Positions 58,307-64,000 of a stretch of DNA of 64,000 bases are shown piece after piece. The position numbers were made by a program, and so were the translations under genes. Every line of letters starts with the position of its first letter. Position 1 is the stretch's first letter. The notes below the pieces were generated by a model. The model was not told the origin of the DNA and did not search any database. It saw nothing but the letters and a program-made list of their open reading frames with translations. This DNA comes from Cucurbitaria berberidis CBS 394.84 (taxonomy: Eukaryota > Ascomycota > Dothideomycetes > Pleosporales > Cucurbitariaceae): the NCBI RefSeq assembly GCF_010015615.1, contig NW_024468935.1, positions 5,363,692 through 5,427,691 on the forward strand. The letters run 5' to 3'.

Positions 58307-60277
58307 TTAGTCCGTAGATTTGATGGCTTGAAGTACGATGTCAGTCATGGCAAGAACCTTCTCCTCTTCAAGCCTCTGCGCAATGAGTCTAACCACAAAC
58401 GTCAGCAAAACGAAAGCAAGATGACAGTTGTAAAGCTTACTGCAGGCTGACGGGCAAGCCGTGCACGAGCTCGTGGTCATCTACCGAGTATCAGTTTAAG
58501 GAAGTGCACTTGTGAGGTATATATTGGAAACCTACAGCTATCTTGCGCGGCCTTGCAGAAGTCACTCTGCGGTTTGTGATCTGCGACCGGCTTATCCTTT
58601 GCCTTGTCAACAGTAATCTCGGTTGGGAACGACACAGTAGCATAGTCGACAACGTTGTAGACTCCAGTATACCCAACATATTTGAAGTCGCCATGTGGAA
58701 CGCTTGCGTACGGCGTAGTAGGTGCTGTCGAGGTTAATGAATGTGGAGTCACTGCGAATGTATGACTTACCCAAAACAGCATCGAGTCCATCGTATGACA
58801 TCCATTGCTCAAGATACTGGCGCTGTAACTCGGATCGCTCTGTATGCAGCTTCCACAGCTCAAAAACGCCAGAGTCTTTGGCGTCCTTGTATTGAACCAT
58901 TTCTGGTCGGTACGGCTCACCCGTTGGGGCGAGTAATGCTTCGACGCTCTTGCCACCATCTGCGACGAACATTCGGCCCTAACTTCTTGCTTAGTCGACC
59001 TTTGGCAGATTACGCGAAGAACTCACCAGAAGGCCCAGCGCTGTAGCATGTAACTTAGGGTCCCAATCAATAATCTCATGGCCAGCCTTTTTCAGCTTTT
59101 CCACAGTCTCCGTAAGAGCTCTTGTTACTGGAGGTGTAGGCATACACACATTATCGTTCCACAACACAGCGATTTTGAGCCTTTTCTTTAGCTCTACTTG
59201 CCGCCACGGTATTGGCAGCATCTTTGGATCCACTAGCCAGGGCTGCGCATCTACAATAGCTTTCGAGTACATTGTGATATCTTCAAGGGTCTTTGCCATC
59301 GGTCCATTTACGCTCTGGACAGCTTCTTGACCCGCGAGGCCGGATCTACATCGCTGTGTGGTAAAGCGACCGAAAGACGGACGAAGAGTGAATATGCCCG
59401 TGCATGCTGCTGGTATACGTAAGCTACCGCCCTGTGTATCTGATTAGTCTTGTTCATCTCAGGTCAACCGAGTAATGACTGACAATATCGGTCCCGACTC
59501 CGAGAGCGCTGCCACCGAAAGCGATGAGGGCTGATTCACCGCCTGAAGATCCGCCAGATGTGACTTTGCGGTTCAGTGGGTTCAACGTCCGCCCGAACGT
59601 GTTGTTTACCGATTCCGCCTGTGTCCCATGAGCCTTTTGCCTACGTTACTTGTGCATGTACACATACGATCATCATAGCTGTGGGTACATTGGTTTTGCA
59701 GTACCGCACCGCGCCAAGCCTCTCCAAGATATCTACTAATGTCGCGTTGTACTCTGCTGGCTTGTTGACCAGGGAGGTGAAGCCCACAGTGCTATCCCTG
59801 CCTTTGATATTGAAGTTATCTTTGAGAGAGATTGGCAAGCCATGGAGCGGTCCCACGAGCTTGCCGGATCGCTGGAGGTGATCATCGAGATGTTTGGCGC
59901 TTTGTATCGCCTCCTCGAAGAAGGCATCACTAAGGCAGTTTGTCTACTATCGTTAAATAGTTCTTCGACTATATTGGGGGTGCTCATAGCCCTACCAATT
60001 GCTGGGCTGCAGCAGCACGCTTGCAGAATGCTCGTGTCACCTCCTCTGAACTCCATTCTTTCGACGCAATTTGCTTCAGGATTCGCGATGCAGTGCTACC
60101 GGTGATCTCTAGCTCCCTTGGAGAGAACCACCCAGATTCCTTGGGCCACGTCGTAACGTCGAGCTGCGATTCTGGTGGTAATTGGTCTTTCGGGACGCGG
60201 TATTCGGGCGGGATTTGTTCCGCGAGAGCAGCCCGCTTCGCCGCGGCAATCTTCTCCCAATTCTCTTCAGACGTCAT
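58307..60277 (-). CDS. Amidase (amidase-signature family, acetamidase-like)
   Basis: Model: complement(join(58307..58388, 58441..58480, 58536..58724, 58771..58978, 59027..59431, 59484..59618, 59668..59943, 59996..60277)), 538 aa in eight exons, the most intron-rich gene here. The catalytic Lys is in LPISLKDNFNIKG; the Ser-cisSer pair and nucleophile lie in the signature VTSGGSSGGESALIAFGGSA and GVGTDIGGSLRIPAACTG. Joined C-terminal blocks read APTTPYASVPHGDF and HELVHGLPVSLQ-LIAQRLEEE, conserved in fungal acetamidases. The enzyme hydrolyses a carboxamide to acid and ammonia, probably in the cytosol (no signal peptide). All introns are 46-55 bp and phase-consistent, and the splices restore conserved blocks each time. 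The gene is divergent from a permease, suggesting use of an imported amide or related nitrogen source. Confidence 0.9.
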
Positions 60278-60950
60278 TGTGCAGAGTTCGAGCAGCACTT
60301 TGGTATGACAACAACTATCAACGTGAGAAATAATATACACGGTCGTAGGTCTCAAAGGAGGGCCTGTATTGTAGGTAAGCTTCCCCAACAGCTCTCTTCG
60401 GTGCCAGCTCCCCCCCACCTTTCGGTCTATCTTTGCCACAGTTCCATGGTAGAGGCTACTCCACTATTTCTTCATCCCCGCACGCCTTGGACCCACGTGA
60501 GGGCAGCTAAACCCTACCAGACGTCAAAGGATCGCTTGTTAACTTAACCTAAGCTGTCTTTGGGCGATCTGAACGATTATCTGCCATCTTGAGCCCGGGC
60601 ACGAGCACCGACACCGGTAGGTTGCGGCCTTCCGAGTCCCCAGCACAACGCTGTACACGCCCTCGGCAATAGGTTGATTATGCACAACCGGCGTCAGTCT
60701 TGAGTTATCTCTCCTATCTCGCGTACAAGATCTATTGGCTATACTATGCGTGGAACACGATCGGCATTGAATTGGGCAATACGCGGATGTTATAAGAAGG
60801 GCCTATCAGCGACCATCGAGACTATTCTCTCCAATACCCACTCTTCTCACGGAATCTAGCAGCGATACCATTGGACGCTTGTGTGCAGTTACGAACGTTG
60901 GGTTACGACCAATACCCTTAACACGGCCTCACTGGACGATAACGCTGAAA
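60278..60950. promoter_or_regulatory. Divergent promoter region, amidase / permease
   Basis: 673 bp between the two starts. Several GATA-core words lie on both strands, as expected by chance for this length; AreA-type control is possible for a nitrogen pathway but not shown. Confidence 0.45.
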
Positions 60951-62562
60951 ATGGCAAACCGCTTCGTTCAGTACGTCCGGGGGGACCAAAATGCGCCTGG
61001 AGAACGGAAGCTGGTGCAGAAGCTCGACTTCTTCATCCTCACATTCTGTTGTCTGATGTACTTCTTGAATTATCTTGACCGAACAAACTTGAACAACGCC
61101 TATGTCTCTGGCATGAGAGAAGAACTGAGCTTCAAAGGCAATCAACTCAACCAGATTAATACTGTGTTTACCGTTGGGTGAGTTGAGCTTCATGTACGAA
61201 CTGCTTATGTAACAATGACTGATTCTGTGTTTATATTAGGTACACGATAGGTCAGGTACCTTGTAACATTGCGCTTTACTATATCAAACCAAGATACTTC
61301 TTCCCAGCGTGCATGGTAGGTGTTTCGAGGTCTTGACACCGAGTGCCCCTAGCTAACGGCTCATAGGTAGCATGGGCATGCTTGACCATGGTAACAGCTG
61401 CTGCCCAAAAACCGCAAGACATAATGGCGATTCGTTTCTTCCAGGCAATCTTCGAGTCATCGACCTTTGTAGGAACTCATTACATCCTCGGTTCGTGGTA
61501 TACCGAGAAAGAGCTGGGCAAGCGCTCCGGGATCTTCACAGCATCTGGACTAGCTGGAACCATGATCGGGGGCTTGATCCAAACCGGTATCCACTCAAGC
61601 ATGAATGGATTGAACGGCCTTTCAGGTTGGAGATGGCTGTTCATAATCGACGGAATCATTACGTTGCCTGTAGCGGTCTATGGATTCCTCCTCTTTCCTG
61701 ACAAGCCGCAAAACACCAAGGCTCCCTACCTCTCTGCGGAAGAGAAGGCGCTTGCCATATCTCGCGTCCCAGAAGTCTCAGAGCGCACACCAATCTCCTG
61801 GACCTTCCTGAAGTATTGTTTCAGCACGTGGTACTGGTACTTCTTCGTCATCTTATGGATCCTTGCGGGAGAGACCGAGTCATTCAGTACAAATGCTCTT
61901 CTACAGCTTTACATGAAGTCTCATCCCACGAAGAAGTACGCCGTATCGCAAGTCAACAACTATCCGACTGGGGTGCCTGCAGTGGGCATCGTTTCAACAC
62001 TGTTTTGGGCTACGCTCACGGATTTCATGGGAGGCAAGCGCTATCTAGGTGTGTTCATATCTCGATTCCGAACCGCGACATATCTAACGCACAGCTAGTT
62101 GGTTACTGGATCGGTATAACTGGCGTCATAACGAGCGCCTTGATCCTAGCCTATCCGCATAACACGACGATCCACTTCGCGATGTACTACTGGGCTGGCT
62201 CAGTGTATGCCTGCCAAGCGACCTTTTTTGCTTGGGCAAACGACGTGCTCCGCTACGAGGAAGACAGCTTGCGAGCCGTAGTCATTGCGTCGATGAACAT
62301 GGGAAGTAACGCAATAAACGCGTGGTGGAGTATTGTCTTCTACGGAGCAAACTTCGCGCCATATTTCACGAGAGGTATGTGGGCCATGATCGCTGTGAGC
62401 ATTGCGATGGCCATTTGGACAGGTCTACTCGTGTGGATGCACATCCGCACTGAAAAGAAAAGGGATAGAGAAGCTGTGGCTACAGATATAGCGAGCAAAG
62501 AGCATGGTTTGCGTGTTGCAGGGCAGGATCATCAAGTTGGTTTGGGTCCTGAGAAGGTATAA
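60951..62562 (+). CDS. MFS permease of the anion:cation symporter family (allantoate/pantothenate-type)
   Basis: Model: join(60951..61177, 61240..61315, 61367..62048, 62099..62562), 482 aa. The start MANRFVQYVRGDQNAPGERK is followed by KLVQKLDFFILTFCCLMYFL and NYLDRTNLNNAYVSGMREEL, the hallmark of the fungal DAL5/FEN2/Liz1 group. Membrane segments continue through GYTIGQVPCN, then after intron 2 VAWACLTMVTAA, HYILGSWYTEKELGKRSG (motif A-like), and RWLFIIDGIITLPVAVYGF. The C-terminal half has NYPTGVPAVGIV and YLVGYWIGITGVITSALIL. Introns of 62, 51 and 50 bp; the third uses the later acceptor (62098), which restores RYLVGYW. The group imports allantoate, pantothenate, nicotinate or related carboxylates by proton symport at the plasma membrane. 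Substrate unknown; the divergent amidase suggests an amide or its acid. Confidence 0.88.
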
Positions 62563-63085
62563 TTATAATCACCGCGAGTCACAAGAGCTTTTTGTAGAAT
62601 TTATAGCACTTCTGCTGCATCTGTATTCACACTTTACTTTCAGGTGAGATGGACTCATACCACATCCTCGCGTGCTTGCTAATTTCTAAACCATCGTGCG
62701 TCGAACATTTCGACCCTAACCCTATATATACACGTGGTAGACGTCATAAAGAGGCATATAAACAACGGGACATATTCATGCCGCGGAAGGTGCTTGAAAA
62801 CTAACATGCATTGACAGCACTTGACTAGCCTTCATCGCTTCACCTACTGAAACCGACCATCGGCCACTAGATCCACTAATTCCTACACACCAGCGAAACC
62901 AATATGACGACATACATTGATACAATTCAACTCCCCCCAAGAAATGTTCAGCGTAAAAACTCCGGAATTTTCGCCCCGCTAGGGAAATAAGAAGGGGGCG
63001 CCAGTACGCCATGATGAACCCATATGCCAGAATGCGCCGATAAAATACAAGTTATTTGAATGTAGACATTGATTGACATGTCAGA
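62563..63085. other. Convergent intergenic, permease and right-edge gene
   Basis: 523 bp of 3'-flank DNA. Nothing recognised. Confidence 0.5.
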
Positions 63086-64000
63086 TTACACTACACCGTA
63101 ATTTCCCCTGACCTCGCTCATAGCGTAGCCTGGCCGCCACGCAGGATGAATGTCACTGACCCCCGTGGAACTCTCACGGTTATTCACCGTACTCCGCGGT
63201 GCAGCTTCGATAATGTAACTCACGCCGTCTTCTGAGATGTAAGATGGCGGGCGAGGACCAGAAGCAGGCGCAAGAGGAGGGGCCCCGGGTGGGTCAATGG
63301 CAGATGCGTTGTGTGTGTAAGGGATGTCTGTGGTGATTGAGGCGCGGTTTTCTCGATTTTCGACACGCTGCCAGTGTAGGAGGTTGGGATCGGCGCGGAC
63401 GCTGCACCTCCAGAGACCGTAGGCAGGTGGAGGTGGAGGAATCTTGTCCTTCTCTGGGTCCTCGATGTCCATGTCATTCTCGGCTTCCTCATCAGAAGCT
63501 CCGGCTTCCACGTCTCTTGCAAGATGTACGCGGATAGGCACAATAGGTTGGAAGCCGTCAGGTCCCGTCATAGCTGGGAGGTGTGGCCGATGTCCTTCGC
63601 GCGGTGGATTGAGCATAAGCATGCAGAGTCTGATCAGGGAGTGGCAGAAGAAGATGGTGATAGTGAGGAGGACTAGTATGAAGAGGATGTGGACTTCCTG
63701 GCCAAGGTCGCGGTTCGTGAGGGCGATTGCGAGATCTAAATTGCCACAATTAGCTTCCAGACTTGTAGGGGCCTCAAATGAGGTAGATGGAAGTCGGTGT
63801 ACTTACAGATCGCTAATACGATGATAAGGAAAGTACCAGAAATAGCACAGGCGAACATCTTCGCTCGAGCTGCCGTTCCTTTTACATACTTTGTTGAACC
63901 GCGCCCGCCTCTCTCGTCCCTCCGGCGGACCCATTGTTCGGTGCGCCTATGCTTCCTCTTCTTGTGTTTCCGCCGCCGTCTCCGTCCATGGATGTCGTCG
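63086..64000 (-). CDS. Membrane protein of unknown function, 5' end beyond the window
   Basis: Partial model: complement(join(63086..63735, 63807..>64000)). The visible part starts with a very basic stretch (GRRRRRKHKKRKHRR), then WVRRRDERGGRGSTKYVKG. A membrane helix FACAISGTFLIIVLAIYLAI is formed by splicing across the 71-bp intron (GTAAGT to TTTAG). A second hydrophobic segment follows (VHILFILVLLTITIFFCHSL). The C-terminal about 185 residues are hydrophilic and Pro-rich (IPPPPPAYGLW, PPGAPPLAPASGPRPPSY) and end at TAA 63086. Two close helices with a basic cytosolic side suggest a two-pass membrane protein with both ends in the cytosol. I do not recognise the family. Confidence 0.7.

Overview
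The window is nuclear DNA of a filamentous ascomycete (Pezizomycotina). Genes carry short introns (about 46-100 bp) with GTRNGT-like donors, CTRAC-like branch sites and CAG/TAG acceptors. The gene set includes a WC-2 photoreceptor partner, a HET-domain protein, a Clr5-domain protein and large fungal-type transporters. A Dothideomycete is my guess from protein resemblance; the sequence alone cannot prove it. Base composition stays near 50% GC, and I see no AT-rich RIP-degraded blocks, intact transposons, tRNA or rRNA genes, or CRISPR arrays.

Layout. 1-14.5 kb is a dense housekeeping block: SLX9 (ribosome biogenesis), a PAF-acetylhydrolase, a bZIP factor, TFIIA large subunit TOA1, the 9-1-1 clamp subunit RAD1 (minus), OST5 (minus) and the GCN5 acetyltransferase (plus). 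15.3-17.6 kb is a HET-domain gene (minus). 17.6-19.5 kb has no named gene but holds a two-exon-like coding remnant. 19.5-22.9 kb holds UBA4 (tRNA thiolation/urmylation E1) and a RING protein. 24.5-30.6 kb holds WC-2 (minus) and RAD50 (plus), divergent. 30.9-34.5 kb holds a Clr5-domain protein with an internal tandem duplication (minus) and a probable L-rhamnose 1-dehydrogenase LRA1 (plus), also divergent. 34.5-48.6 kb is gene-poor and contains one gene, a GT2 glycosyltransferase at 42.1-43.8 kb. 48.6-63 kb is dense again: an LRA2-like amidohydrolase, ROK1 helicase, ATP20, a very large MFS transporter, an amidase, and an allantoate/pantothenate-type permease divergent from the amidase. A partial membrane-protein gene runs off the right edge.

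Most genes are unrelated housekeeping loci. Three groupings may be functional: LRA1 with the LRA2-like lactonase (L-rhamnose catabolism, 14 kb apart); the divergent amidase and permease (uptake and hydrolysis of an amide or carboxylate nitrogen source); and the divergent WC-2/RAD50 pair.

The most unusual structures are in gene architecture. The start of RAD50 can be rebuilt to the conserved MSKIDRM only through a 2-nucleotide exon (or sequential/twin-intron splicing) that splits the start codon. SLX9 has a coding first exon that is only the ATG. The PAF-acetylhydrolase appears to use a GC-AG intron. GCN5 has a stop-free 57-nt last intron. The Clr5 protein carries two about 100-residue repeats I cannot assign to a known family. 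All splice models are read by eye from conserved protein frames and splice signals; none is confirmed by transcript data.
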